This document shows positions 16,764 to 24,908 of a stretch of 64,000 nucleotides of DNA, piece by piece. Both the position numbers and the translations under genes were made by a program. The notes below the pieces were generated by a model. That model had not been told where the DNA came from. It saw only the letters and a program-made list of their open reading frames with translations, and did not search any database. The DNA is taken from NCBI GenBank assembly GCA_036824005.1, contig DAITBA010000019.1, forward strand, positions 8,167 to 72,166. Reading direction: 5' to 3'. Positions within the stretch are counted from its first letter, which is position 1. Each line of letters begins with the position of its first letter. This stretch comes from DAITBA01 sp036824005 (GTDB lineage: Bacteria; Pseudomonadota; Gammaproteobacteria; Burkholderiales; Rhodocyclaceae).

Positions 16764-17380
16764 TCCGCATCAACCTGCTTCCGCATCGGGAGGAGAAGCG
16801 CAAGGCGCGCAGGCAGCAGTTTTTCGTGCTGGCCGCGCTGGTGATTGCCGCCGGCGCCGCGCTTGCGTTCCTGGTACACGGCATAATTTCCGGGTACATC
16901 GGCTCGCAAGAGGAGAAGAACGCGTTCCTCAAGCAAGAAATCGCCAAACTCGACAAGGAGATCGAAGAAATCAAGAGGCTGAAGGAGCAAACGGAGGCGC
17001 TCCTGTCTCGCAAGCAAGTGATCGAATCGCTCCAGGCGAACCGCGCCGAAGCCGTCATGCTCTTCAACGAGCTCGCCCGACAGGTGCCGGAGGGCATCTA
17101 TCTAAAGTCGCTTAAGCAGACAGGCCAGAGAGTCAGCCTTACTGGATATGCGCAGTCGAATGCCCGCGTGTCCACGCTCATGCGAAATCTCGATGCATCG
17201 CCATTGCTTGAACGCCCAGAGCTAGTGGAAATTCAAGCCGCCACGGTGAACAACCGTCGCTTGAATCAGTTCAATCTGAATGTGTATATCAGTCGCGGAA
17301 CGGGTGAAGGCGGTGGCCAGGCGGGCGCGAAACCATCGGCCCAGGCGAACCCAGTGTCCAAGAAGGATGCGAACGCATGA
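16760..17380 (+). CDS. pilN: Type IV pilus assembly protein PilN
   Basis: Encodes 206 residues from ATG 16760, which overlaps the pilM stop. The first residues MIRINLLPHREEKRK carry the INLLP motif that docks into PilM. A single helix (about 22-44, FVLAALVIAAGAALAFLVHGI) is followed by a coiled coil rich in Lys/Glu and a periplasmic ferredoxin-like domain. It pairs with PilO in the inner-membrane alignment complex. A start at 16730 would extend into pilM and break the family N-terminus. Confidence 0.95.
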   Translation: MIRINLLPHREEKRKARRQQFFVLAALVIAAGAALAFLVHGIISGYIGSQEEKNAFLKQEIAKLDKEIEEIKRLKEQTEALLSRKQVIESLQANRAEAVMLFNELARQVPEGIYLKSLKQTGQRVSLTGYAQSNARVSTLMRNLDASPLLERPELVEIQAATVNNRRLNQFNLNVYISRGTGEGGGQAGAKPSAQANPVSKKDANA

Positions 17381-18054
17381 AGTCCCCAGCCGCGGCCAGC
17401 CCCGCCCAGTTTGACTGGAAAGCCATCGCAAGTGACTTCAAGTCACTCGATCCCAAGGACATCGGGGCTTGGCCCCTCGCCCCACGACTCGCTCTCCTCG
17501 TGGGGATACTGGTTGCAATCCTGTTCGCCGCGTGGTGGTTCGATTGGCGCGAACAACTTGACATGCTGGACCAGAAGAAGCAGGAAGAAGCGAGGCTGAA
17601 GGAGGAATACCTGGGCAAGAAGAAGCAGGCTGTGAACCTCGACGAGTACCGCAAGCAATTGGTAGAGATCGACCGTTCGTTTGGCGCATTGCTCAAGCAG
17701 TTGCCGAACAAGGCGGAAATGGAATCGCTGCTCATCGATATCAACCAGTCGGGGCTCGGACGCGGGTTGCAGTTCGACCTGTTCAAACCGGGCACCGAAA
17801 CAGTCAAGGACTTCTATGCCGAACTGCCGATTTCTGTTCGGGTCACCGGGGGCTATCACGATTTCGGTGCATTCTCGGGTGATGTGGCCAAGCTCGCACG
17901 AATCGTAACGTTGAACGAACTGGCGGTCGAAGCATTGCCTACCGGGCAACTCAAGATGGAAGCGATTGCAACGACATACCGCTACCTGGACGATGACGAA
18001 CTGGCCAGGCAGCGGCGAGACAAGGCAGCCAAGGCCAAGGCTGCGGCGAAATAG
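17377..18054 (+). CDS. pilO: Type IV pilus assembly protein PilO
   Basis: Encodes 225 residues. A cytoplasmic segment (1-30), one membrane helix (LALLVGILVAILFAAWWF), a coiled coil rich in Lys/Glu/Gln (MLDQKKQEEARLKEE onward) and a periplasmic domain match PilO. It forms heterodimers with PilN and contacts PilP. Start overlaps the pilN stop (ATGA). The C-terminal Lys/Ala tail is a common feature. Confidence 0.94.
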   Translation: MKSPAAASPAQFDWKAIASDFKSLDPKDIGAWPLAPRLALLVGILVAILFAAWWFDWREQLDMLDQKKQEEARLKEEYLGKKKQAVNLDEYRKQLVEIDRSFGALLKQLPNKAEMESLLIDINQSGLGRGLQFDLFKPGTETVKDFYAELPISVRVTGGYHDFGAFSGDVAKLARIVTLNELAVEALPTGQLKMEAIATTYRYLDDDELARQRRDKAAKAKAAAK

Positions 18055-18068
18055 TGGGTGCTCAAATA

Positions 18069-18605
18069 ATGGTAAGCATGCGCAAAGCCAGCATCCTGCT
18101 TGTCGGTTTGACGCTCGCTGCGTGCGGCGGAGAGCAACACCAGGATCTCAAGGAATGGATGAGGGAATCGACCAAGGATTTGGCGGGCAAGGTACCGCCA
18201 CTGCCGCAGATCAAGCCGTTTCCCGTAGTTGCCTACGAGACAGTCGATCTGGTCGACCCGTTTAAGCCGAGCAAGGTGGAGCCGGAGAAGAAGTCAGGCG
18301 GTGGCGGGGGAACCAGGCCCGATCTCGATCGTAGGAAGGAGCCGCTTGAAAACTATGCGCTGGAAAGCTTGAAAATGGTCGGCACTCTTGTGCGTGGCAG
18401 AGCGGTGAACGCCATCATCCAGGCCGACAAGGGCCTGCATCAAGTCAAAGTTGGCAATTACATGGGTCAGAACTACGGCATCATCACCGCCATCTCCGAA
18501 TCCGAGGTAATGCTCAAGGAATTGGTTGAGGATGCGAACGGCGACTGGATTGAGAGAACTAGCTCACTGCAGCTGCAAGAAAAGCAGCAGGAGGCTAAGA
18601 AATGA
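18069..18605 (+). CDS. pilP: Type IV pilus lipoprotein PilP
   Basis: Encodes 178 residues with a lipobox (LTLAAC, Cys19). After a flexible linker, the C-terminal beta domain holds NYALESLKMVGTLVRGRAVNAIIQA and VKVGNYMGQNYGIITAISE, typical of PilP. It bridges PilN/PilO to the N0 domain of PilQ. Starts at 18054 (GTG, overlapping the pilO stop by one base), 18069 and 18078 are all in frame; 18069 gives a good signal peptide with a weak GGGTG site upstream. Stop overlaps pilQ (ATGA). Confidence 0.92.
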   Translation: MVSMRKASILLVGLTLAACGGEQHQDLKEWMRESTKDLAGKVPPLPQIKPFPVVAYETVDLVDPFKPSKVEPEKKSGGGGGTRPDLDRRKEPLENYALESLKMVGTLVRGRAVNAIIQADKGLHQVKVGNYMGQNYGIITAISESEVMLKELVEDANGDWIERTSSLQLQEKQQEAKK

Positions 18606-20731
18606 AAAAGGATATGACGATGATGCGGCTTTTTCTGGGAGTGCTCGGGTTATTGCTTAGTGTCGGTGCGGCTTGGGCACAGGTACCGTCACAGAACGCG
18701 ATTGAGACTCTGCAGGTAAGTCAGCAAGGGGGTAGTGTCATCGTCAAGCTTGGCATGCGCCAGCCGCTTGCCCAGCCGCCCGCTGCGTTCAGCGTTGCCA
18801 ACCCGGCACGTATTGCCCTTGATTTTCCCGCAACAGCCAATGCACTCGGACGCAGCGCGCAGACCTTCAACGAAGGAGACCTGCGGAGCGCGAATATCGT
18901 CCAGGTCGGTGACCGGACGCGCGTGGTACTGAATCTCGCGAAGATGGCTGCCTTCGAAACGCGCGTGGATGGCAAATCTCTTCTGATTACTTTGGCTCCC
19001 CAGGCGGGTACCGCCGCGGCGGCGGGTGCCCCGGTCGTGTCCCATTTTGCTGAGTCTCGGCCCACCGATGTCGCGCACAGCATCCGCAACATCAACTTCA
19101 GGCGCGGCAAGGACGGCGAGGCCCGTATCATCGTTGATCTTTCCGACAGCAGTACCGGTATCGACATCCGTCAGCAGGGGCAGAACCTGATCGTCGATTT
19201 CATCAAAACGACGTTGCCCGATGCTCTCCGCAAGCGTCTCGACGTTACCGATTTCGCGACCCCTGTCACCACCGTGAATACCCTCACGCAAGGGGAGAAC
19301 GTGCGCATGGTTGTCATGCCGCGTGGTCTCTGGGAACACAATGCGTACCAGAGCGACAATCAGTTCGTTCTCGAGGTAAAGCGGGTCATCGAGGATCCCA
19401 ACAAGTTGGTGCAGGGAAGCCGTGGTCGGTTCCAGGGCGAGAAACTCTCGCTCAATTTCCAGGACGTCGACGTACGCGCGGTACTTCAAGTCATCGCCGA
19501 TTTCACGAACTTCAATATCATCACCAGTGACACCGTCGGGGGGCGGCTGACCCTGCGTTTGAAGGATGTGCCGTGGGATCAGGCGCTCGACATTATCCTG
19601 CAAGCCAAAGGTCTGGACATGCGCAAGAACGGCAACGTGATCTGGATTGCGCCGCGGGATGAACTCGCCGCGAAGGAAAAACTCGAGCTCGAATCGAGAC
19701 AGCAGATCACCGATCTCGAACCGACGCGCACAGAAAGTTTCCAACTCAACTACCAGCGTGCCGAGGCTGTTCAGAAGCTGATCAACGACAAGTCTCAGCC
19801 TCTCCTGTCCAAGCGTGGCAGCGCAGTCGTGGATCCACGGACGAACAAGCTATTCGTTCAGGACGCTCCGAGCCGTCTTGAAGACGTACGGCGCCTGTTG
19901 GTCGAGATTGACGTTCCGGTGCGCCAAGTCCTGATAGAGGCGCGCATAGTCGAAGCAGAGGATACGTTCAGTAGAAACCTCGGTGCGCGTTTCGGCATTC
20001 ACGACACCAAATCCACCGGTCACCCGTTCGGCAACGCCAACGCGCGTTACCTGCTTGGTGCAAGCACTGCGGACGTCGCATTCCATAGCGGTCAGGGATT
20101 CCCGAACCCAACGGTGCCGGCCGACGTATCGAACGTGAATCTGCCGGCCACTGCTATTGCCAGCAAACAGCCCGGACAGTTCGCTTTCACGCTTTTCAAC
20201 AAGGCGGCGACGACCTTCCTTAACCTGGAGATCAGCGCGCTGGAGGCCGACGGACGTGGCAAGGTGGTTTCGAGTCCTCGCGTCATGACTGCCGATCAGA
20301 TTGAAGCATTGATCGAGCAAGGCGTGGAAATCCCATATCAGCAAGCAACTAGCTCGGGTGCCACCAGCATATCGTTCCGTAAGGCCAACCTGGCGCTGAA
20401 AGTCAAGCCCCAGATCACGCCTGATGGCCGGATCCTGATGCAGCTCGACGTAAACAAGGACACGCCGAATACCCGTATATCCACCGGTGCGGGGGTCGCC
20501 ATCGATACCAAGCACGTGAAGACTGAGGTTCTGGTCGAGAACGGCGGTACCGTGGTGATTGGCGGCATCTATACCCAGGACGAAGGACAGGTCGTCAGCA
20601 AAGTGCCCTTCTTCGGTGACCTTCCGTACGTTGGCTTTCTGTTCAAGAATACCGAGCGGCGCGACAACAAGACCGAGCTCCTGGTGTTCATCACGCCGAA
20701 GATCCTAAGCGACGCATTGACGCTGCGCTGA
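18602..20731 (+). CDS. pilQ: Type IV pilus secretin PilQ
   Basis: Encodes 709 residues. A signal peptide (cut after AAWA) precedes two AMIN domains (about 35-250) that bind peptidoglycan, a short secretin/TonB N-domain (ALDIILQAKGLDM), N-domains, and the C-terminal secretin core (VVSSPRVMTADQIEALIEQG, then VVIGGIYTQDEGQVVSKVPFFGDLPYVG and a final ELLVFITPKIL). It forms the outer-membrane channel for type IV pili. A strong terminator follows 21 bases after the stop. Confidence 0.96.
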   Translation: MKKDMTMMRLFLGVLGLLLSVGAAWAQVPSQNAIETLQVSQQGGSVIVKLGMRQPLAQPPAAFSVANPARIALDFPATANALGRSAQTFNEGDLRSANIVQVGDRTRVVLNLAKMAAFETRVDGKSLLITLAPQAGTAAAAGAPVVSHFAESRPTDVAHSIRNINFRRGKDGEARIIVDLSDSSTGIDIRQQGQNLIVDFIKTTLPDALRKRLDVTDFATPVTTVNTLTQGENVRMVVMPRGLWEHNAYQSDNQFVLEVKRVIEDPNKLVQGSRGRFQGEKLSLNFQDVDVRAVLQVIADFTNFNIITSDTVGGRLTLRLKDVPWDQALDIILQAKGLDMRKNGNVIWIAPRDELAAKEKLELESRQQITDLEPTRTESFQLNYQRAEAVQKLINDKSQPLLSKRGSAVVDPRTNKLFVQDAPSRLEDVRRLLVEIDVPVRQVLIEARIVEAEDTFSRNLGARFGIHDTKSTGHPFGNANARYLLGASTADVAFHSGQGFPNPTVPADVSNVNLPATAIASKQPGQFAFTLFNKAATTFLNLEISALEADGRGKVVSSPRVMTADQIEALIEQGVEIPYQQATSSGATSISFRKANLALKVKPQITPDGRILMQLDVNKDTPNTRISTGAGVAIDTKHVKTEVLVENGGTVVIGGIYTQDEGQVVSKVPFFGDLPYVGFLFKNTERRDNKTELLVFITPKILSDALTLR

Positions 20732-20752
20732 GCGTCGGCGCATACGATCACC

Positions 20753-20778
20753 AAGGCCGGCGCAAGCCGGCCTTTTCG
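20753..20778 (+). terminator. Rho-independent terminator after pilQ
   Basis: Stem AAGGCCGGC (20753-20761) pairs perfectly with GCCGGCCTT (20766-20774) around a GCAA loop, followed by a T-rich run (TTTTCGCTT from 20773). This should end much of the pil transcript before aroK, whose start is 47 bases on. Confidence 0.75.
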
Positions 20779-20820
20779 CTTGGGCCCTGGATCCGGGGGC
20801 GGACTGCTACAATCCCGGGC

Positions 20821-21348
20821 GTGAAGTCCTGCGACAACATCTACTTGATCGGCATGATGGGCGCCGGAAAGACCACCATTGGCCGGCAAATCGCGCGGCG
20901 CCTCAAAAAGCGGTTTGCAGATAGCGATCACGAAGTCGAGGCGCGAACCGGGGTCAAGATTCCGCTCATCTTCGAGATCGAAGGGGAGCAGGGATTTCGG
21001 CGCCGCGAGTCGCATGTTCTCCAGGAGCTAACGAAGGAACATGGGCTGGTTCTCGCGACGGGTGGTGGTGCCGTCCTGGATGTTGCCAACCGACGATGTC
21101 TTGCCGAAAGCGGCTTGGTGATCTACCTTCGTATTGCCCCCGAGCTTCTGTGGGAACGAACCCGGCACGACAAGAACCGCCCGTTGCTGCAGGTTGTCGA
21201 TCCAAAGGCGCGTATCGACGAATTGTTTGCCCAACGCGATCCCATCTACAGAGAGATCGCGGATATCGTGGTAGAGGGCGGGCGATCAGCGCCTAACGCG
21301 GTCGCGAAGTTCCTGGTGCAGGAGATCAGGCAGAGATGCGCAGCATGA
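20821..21348 (+). CDS. aroK: Shikimate kinase
   Basis: Encodes 175 residues from a GTG start. It phosphorylates shikimate at the 3-hydroxyl. Walker A is GMMGAGKTT (residues 11-19), the shikimate-binding SDHEVE and FRRRE segments are intact, LATGGGAV is the conserved GGG motif, and RTRHDKNRPLL is the lid. It is followed by aroB with a 4-base overlap, the standard pair. Confidence 0.95.
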   Translation: MKSCDNIYLIGMMGAGKTTIGRQIARRLKKRFADSDHEVEARTGVKIPLIFEIEGEQGFRRRESHVLQELTKEHGLVLATGGGAVLDVANRRCLAESGLVIYLRIAPELLWERTRHDKNRPLLQVVDPKARIDELFAQRDPIYREIADIVVEGGRSAPNAVAKFLVQEIRQRCAA

Positions 21349-22421
21349 AGGTTGAACTCGGGGAGCGATCCTATCCCATTCACATTGGCGCGGGGATCCT
21401 GGACCGGAGCGATCTGCTCCTGCCGCGGCTCAAGGTACCCTCAGCAGCCATCGTTACGAACGAGATTGTTGCGCCGCTTTATTTGCAGCGGCTGGTAGCC
21501 ACGCTGCGGCGTGGCGGCGTGGTGGTCACGGAAATCGTGGTACCGGACGGAGAACGATACAAGGACTGGCAGACCCTGAACATGATTTACGATGCGCTCC
21601 TCGAGTCGAAGTGTGAGCGCTCGACGACAGTCATTGCCCTGGGTGGCGGTGTCATCGGTGATCTGGCTGGATTTGCCGCGGCGACGTACCAACGCGGCGT
21701 TCCCTTCATCCAGGTTCCCACGACGCTTCTCGCGCAGGTGGATTCTTCCGTGGGCGGCAAGACAGGTATCAACCATCCGCGCGGTAAGAACATGATCGGC
21801 GCATTCTACCAGCCGCGCGCAGTCATCGCCGACACCGAGACACTCAATACGCTGCCGGACCGGGAACTGCGCGCCGGTCTGGCGGAAGTGATCAAGTACG
21901 GGTTGATCCGCGACCTGCCCCTTTTCGAGTGGTTAGAGCACAATATCGACGCCCTCTTGGCGCGTGACGCCGTGGCTCTTACCCATGCGATCGAGCGTTC
22001 ATGTGCCAACAAGGCCGAGATCGTAGCCGAAGACGAGACAGAGAGTGGCGTTCGGGCTCTGTTGAACCTGGGGCATACATTTGGGCATGCGATCGAAGCG
22101 GGTCTCGGCTTCGGGGTCTGGCTGCATGGTGAGGCCGTGGCGGCGGGCACGGTGATGGCGGCGGACCTTTCCCGACGTCTTGGCTCGCTGTCCGGCGGCG
22201 ATGTCACGCGGATCCGCGCCCTGCTCGAGCGTACCGGCCTTCCGACATGCGGCGCCGCGATGCCGACGGACCGATACCTCGAGTTGATGAGCGCGGACAA
22301 GAAAGTCGTGGCTGGGAGGCTACGCCTGGTCTTGCTGGAACGTATCGGTCTGGGCCGCATCGCATCGGACGTGCCGTTGTCAGAAATCCGCGCGACCATC
22401 GCGCAATATAGTGGAACCTGA
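21345..22421 (+). CDS. aroB: 3-dehydroquinate synthase, last codons altered by an insertion
   Basis: Encodes 358 residues from ATG 21345 (ATGA overlap with aroK); an ATG at 21336 is also possible. It converts DAHP to 3-dehydroquinate using NAD and a divalent metal. Motifs: GGGVIGDLAGFAAATYQRGV, PTTLLAQVDSSVGGKTGIN, and metal ligands in LNLGHTFGHAIE and WLHGEAVAAG. The stop TGA (22419-22421) lies in the left end of the insertion sequence. Removing the element and one target copy restores an end of ...YSGNA rather than ...YSGT, so the enzyme is one residue shorter and surely functional. Confidence 0.95.
   Translation: MKVELGERSYPIHIGAGILDRSDLLLPRLKVPSAAIVTNEIVAPLYLQRLVATLRRGGVVVTEIVVPDGERYKDWQTLNMIYDALLESKCERSTTVIALGGGVIGDLAGFAAATYQRGVPFIQVPTTLLAQVDSSVGGKTGINHPRGKNMIGAFYQPRAVIADTETLNTLPDRELRAGLAEVIKYGLIRDLPLFEWLEHNIDALLARDAVALTHAIERSCANKAEIVAEDETESGVRALLNLGHTFGHAIEAGLGFGVWLHGEAVAAGTVMAADLSRRLGSLSGGDVTRIRALLERTGLPTCGAAMPTDRYLELMSADKKVVAGRLRLVLLERIGLGRIASDVPLSEIRATIAQYSGT
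22409..22416. repeat. Left 8-bp target-site duplication of the IS1595-type element
   Basis: TAGTGGAA directly abuts the left terminal inverted repeat and is repeated exactly at 23450-23457. Eight base pairs is the usual duplication length for IS1595-family elements. Confidence 0.93.
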
Positions 22422-23449
22422 TTACCAATGAGGCTCAGTTGGTGAGCCAGTAGGGTGCGCATACTGGCATCGCTTGATTTTCCAAGGAGATAAGCGATGC
22501 CGAAGAACAAGGTGCAATTTCAGCGGAGCATGAGTTTGCGCGAATTCATGGCGAGATACGGAACGGCCGAGCAGTGCGAGCAGGCGCTGTTTGCCTGGCG
22601 CTGGCCGCAGGGCTTCGTCTGCCCCGAGTGCGGCCACAGGGGCTACTGCGCGATCAACACCCGTCGCTTGTTCCAGTGCAACGCTTGCGGGCGGCAGACT
22701 TCCGTGAGCGCCGGCACCGTTTTCGCTGGCTCCAAGCTCGCGCTCAACGTCTGGTTCCTGGCCATGCATCTCATCACCCAGGCCAAGAACGGCATCTCGT
22801 CCTTGGAACTGTCGCGCCAATTGGGCATCTCCCAGAACAGCGCCTGGCTCATGAAGCACAAGCTCATGCAGGCGATGTTGGAACGCGAGAGCGCCCGGCA
22901 GTTGGCCGGCCTGGTGCAGATCGACGACGCCTACTGGGGCGGTCGGCGCCGCGGCTACAAGCGTGGGCGCGGCACGCGTGGCAAGACGCCGTTCGTGGCG
23001 GCGGTGCAAACCGACGACGAAGGGCGCCCGCACACGATGAGCCTCAATCGGATCAAGGGCTTTCGCTCGAAGGAGATCGCCCGCTGGAGCCGCGCCAAGC
23101 TTGCCGCCGGCACGGCGGTGCACTCTGACGGTCTGGCTTGCTTTAGCGCCGTAGCCGCAGCCGGTTGCCAGCACGCGCCCACCGTCATGAGCGGGCCGGG
23201 CATCGCCCGGCGCCGGCAGGTGCTCAACTGGGTCGATACCGTGCTCGGCAATGTGAAGAACGCGATCCACGGCACTTACCACGCGATCCAGGGGAAGCAT
23301 CTGCCGCGCTACCTGGCTGAGTTCAGCTATCGCTTCAACCGACGATACGACCTGGCGGGCATGCTCGCGCGGCTGGCCACCGCCGCCGCGCACACCCCGC
23401 CTATGCCCTACCGGCTCGTAAAGTTGGCTGAGGTTCATTGGTAATCAGG
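22417..23449 (+). mobile_element. Complete IS1595-type insertion sequence, 1033 bp
   Basis: The ends are 22-bp terminal inverted repeats (22417-22438 and 23428-23449) starting CCTGATTACCAATGA, with 20 of 22 positions matching. A single transposase gene lies between them. Perfect 8-bp duplications flank the element, showing recent and clean insertion. It landed where aroB and dgt originally overlapped (rebuilt sequence GGAAATGCCTGA: aroB stop TGA, dgt start ATG). Confidence 0.95.
22497..23444 (+). CDS. IS1595-family transposase
   Basis: Encodes 315 residues, with AAGGAG upstream of the ATG. An N-terminal zinc ribbon (CPECGHRGY ... FQCNACGRQTS, about residues 41-66) precedes a helical region and the DDE-like nuclease: QIDDAYWGG, VHSDGLACF and the third motif VKNAIHGTYH. 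The frame is intact over its full length, so the element may still be active. The stop lies within the right terminal repeat. Confidence 0.93.
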   Translation: MPKNKVQFQRSMSLREFMARYGTAEQCEQALFAWRWPQGFVCPECGHRGYCAINTRRLFQCNACGRQTSVSAGTVFAGSKLALNVWFLAMHLITQAKNGISSLELSRQLGISQNSAWLMKHKLMQAMLERESARQLAGLVQIDDAYWGGRRRGYKRGRGTRGKTPFVAAVQTDDEGRPHTMSLNRIKGFRSKEIARWSRAKLAAGTAVHSDGLACFSAVAAAGCQHAPTVMSGPGIARRRQVLNWVDTVLGNVKNAIHGTYHAIQGKHLPRYLAEFSYRFNRRYDLAGMLARLATAAAHTPPMPYRLVKLAEVHW

Positions 23450-23457
23450 TAGTGGAA
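23450..23457. repeat. Right 8-bp target-site duplication
   Basis: TAGTGGAA, an exact copy of 22409-22416, sits between the right inverted repeat and the dgt ATG. It keeps the bases directly before dgt as they were before insertion. Confidence 0.93.
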
Positions 23458-24579
23458 ATGCCTGAACTCGCACCATACGCGGTTACGCCGGAAAACTCGC
23501 GGGGACGCATCCATCCCGAGCCGACCCCAGCCGAGCGGAGCGACTTCCAGCGCGACCGCGACCGTATCGTTCATTCGACCGCCTTTCGACGCCTCGAGTA
23601 CAAGACACAGGTCTTCGTCAATCACGAAGGGGATCTGTTCCGAACGCGGCTCACCCACACCATAGAGGTGGCGCAACTCGCACGCTCGATCGCCCGCGCA
23701 CTGCGCGTCAACGAAGACCTTGCGGAGGCGATCGCGCTTGCCCACGATCTTGGTCACACGCCCTTCGGTCATGCAGGCCAGGACGCCCTCAACGCGTGCA
23801 TGAAGGATTTCGGCGGGTTCGAGCACAATCTCCAGTCGCTGCGCATCGTTGATCTACTCGAGGAACGTTACGCGGCGTTCGACGGGTTGAACCTGTGCTT
23901 CGAGACTCGGGAAGGAATCCTCAAGCACTGCTCGCCCCAGAACGCGCGATCGCTGGGCGAACTGGGCAAGCGGTTTCAAGAAAGGACTCAGCCCTCCCTG
24001 GAGGCGCAGATCTGCAATCTCGCCGACGAGATCGCCTACAACAATCACGACGTGGACGACGGTCTGCGTTCGGGGCTGATTGATCTCGAACAACTTGCAG
24101 CAATCGATATGTTCGCCCAGCACAGCGACCAGGCGAGTGCCGAGTTCCCAGGCCTGCAGGGGCGGCGTCTCATCCACGAAACCGTCAGGCGCATGATCAA
24201 TGCCCTCATGCTCGACGTAATCAGGCAGACCCGGCGCAATATCGCAACAGCCTCCCCTGCGACCGTAGAGGATGTGCGCAATGCGCCGATCCTCGTTGCC
24301 TTCAGCGAGCCAATGGAGCGGGCGCAACTACAGTTGAAGCAGTTCCTGCGTGCCAATCTCTATCGGCACTATCAAGTGTGCCGGATGACCAACAAGGCCC
24401 GGCGTATCGTCAGCGAACTGTTCGACGCATTGAGCGCCGACATCGAACTTCTTCCACCTCAACATCGTGACAGGGCGCGTGAGGACCGGCCACGCGCGAT
24501 TGCAGACTACATTGCCGGCATGACAGACCGCTACGCCATGCGGGAGCACCGGCGGTTATTCGCCGTCGGAGAGATCTAG
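23458..24579 (+). CDS. dgt: dGTPase-like deoxynucleoside triphosphate triphosphohydrolase
   Basis: Encodes 373 residues from ATG 23458 (a GTG at 23452 is in frame). HD-domain metal ligands are visible: RLTHTIEVAQLARSIAR, AHDLGHTPFGHAGQDAL and later ICNLADEIAYNNHDVDDGLR. FEHNLQSLRIVDLLEERY is typical of the family. These enzymes split dNTPs into deoxynucleoside and triphosphate. Before the insertion it overlapped aroB by eight bases; now the element separates it from the aro operon, so expression probably depends on the element or a new promoter. Confidence 0.92.
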   Translation: MPELAPYAVTPENSRGRIHPEPTPAERSDFQRDRDRIVHSTAFRRLEYKTQVFVNHEGDLFRTRLTHTIEVAQLARSIARALRVNEDLAEAIALAHDLGHTPFGHAGQDALNACMKDFGGFEHNLQSLRIVDLLEERYAAFDGLNLCFETREGILKHCSPQNARSLGELGKRFQERTQPSLEAQICNLADEIAYNNHDVDDGLRSGLIDLEQLAAIDMFAQHSDQASAEFPGLQGRRLIHETVRRMINALMLDVIRQTRRNIATASPATVEDVRNAPILVAFSEPMERAQLQLKQFLRANLYRHYQVCRMTNKARRIVSELFDALSADIELLPPQHRDRAREDRPRAIADYIAGMTDRYAMREHRRLFAVGEI

Positions 24580-24908
24580 GCGGTGTTGGCGGCGTCGTCG
24601 CCGGCGATGATGGCCCGAATCGATGTCATTCCCGCCAAGTCCTCTGCTCGCGCGGCTTCACCCCTCGCGTAGCCGCGGCGTCGCAGGCGAGCTTGGGCTG
24701 GATTGGCGTGTTTCTTGAGTCGCATTCCGTTTGCCGGTATATTTACAAGTTCGCCCTGAGATTTTGTCGAGACGGCTGGTCGCGCGCTGGCGCGCCTTCG
24801 GCACCGTAGTGTTGGTAATCAGTCCTTCACGTGTGCCGGCAGGCGAGCGCGGGCTCCGGCAACCCCAGGCGGCAATTCGGTCGTTTCTGTAACCCCAAGG
24901 AAGCAAAC
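24580..24908. other. Intergenic region upstream of gltB
   Basis: This 329-base gap holds the gltB promoter candidate (24715-24743) and ribosome site (AAGGAA near 24898-24903). I see no gene. The 11 bases TTGGTAATCAG at 24812-24822 match the right end of the nearby insertion sequence; this may be chance. Confidence 0.5.
24715..24743 (+). promoter_or_regulatory. Candidate sigma-70 promoter for gltB
   Basis: TTGAGT (24715-24720), exactly 17 bases, TATATT (24738-24743). Four or more of six bases match consensus in both boxes. Predicted transcription start is near 24750, leaving a leader of about 160 bases before gltB. Confidence 0.45.
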
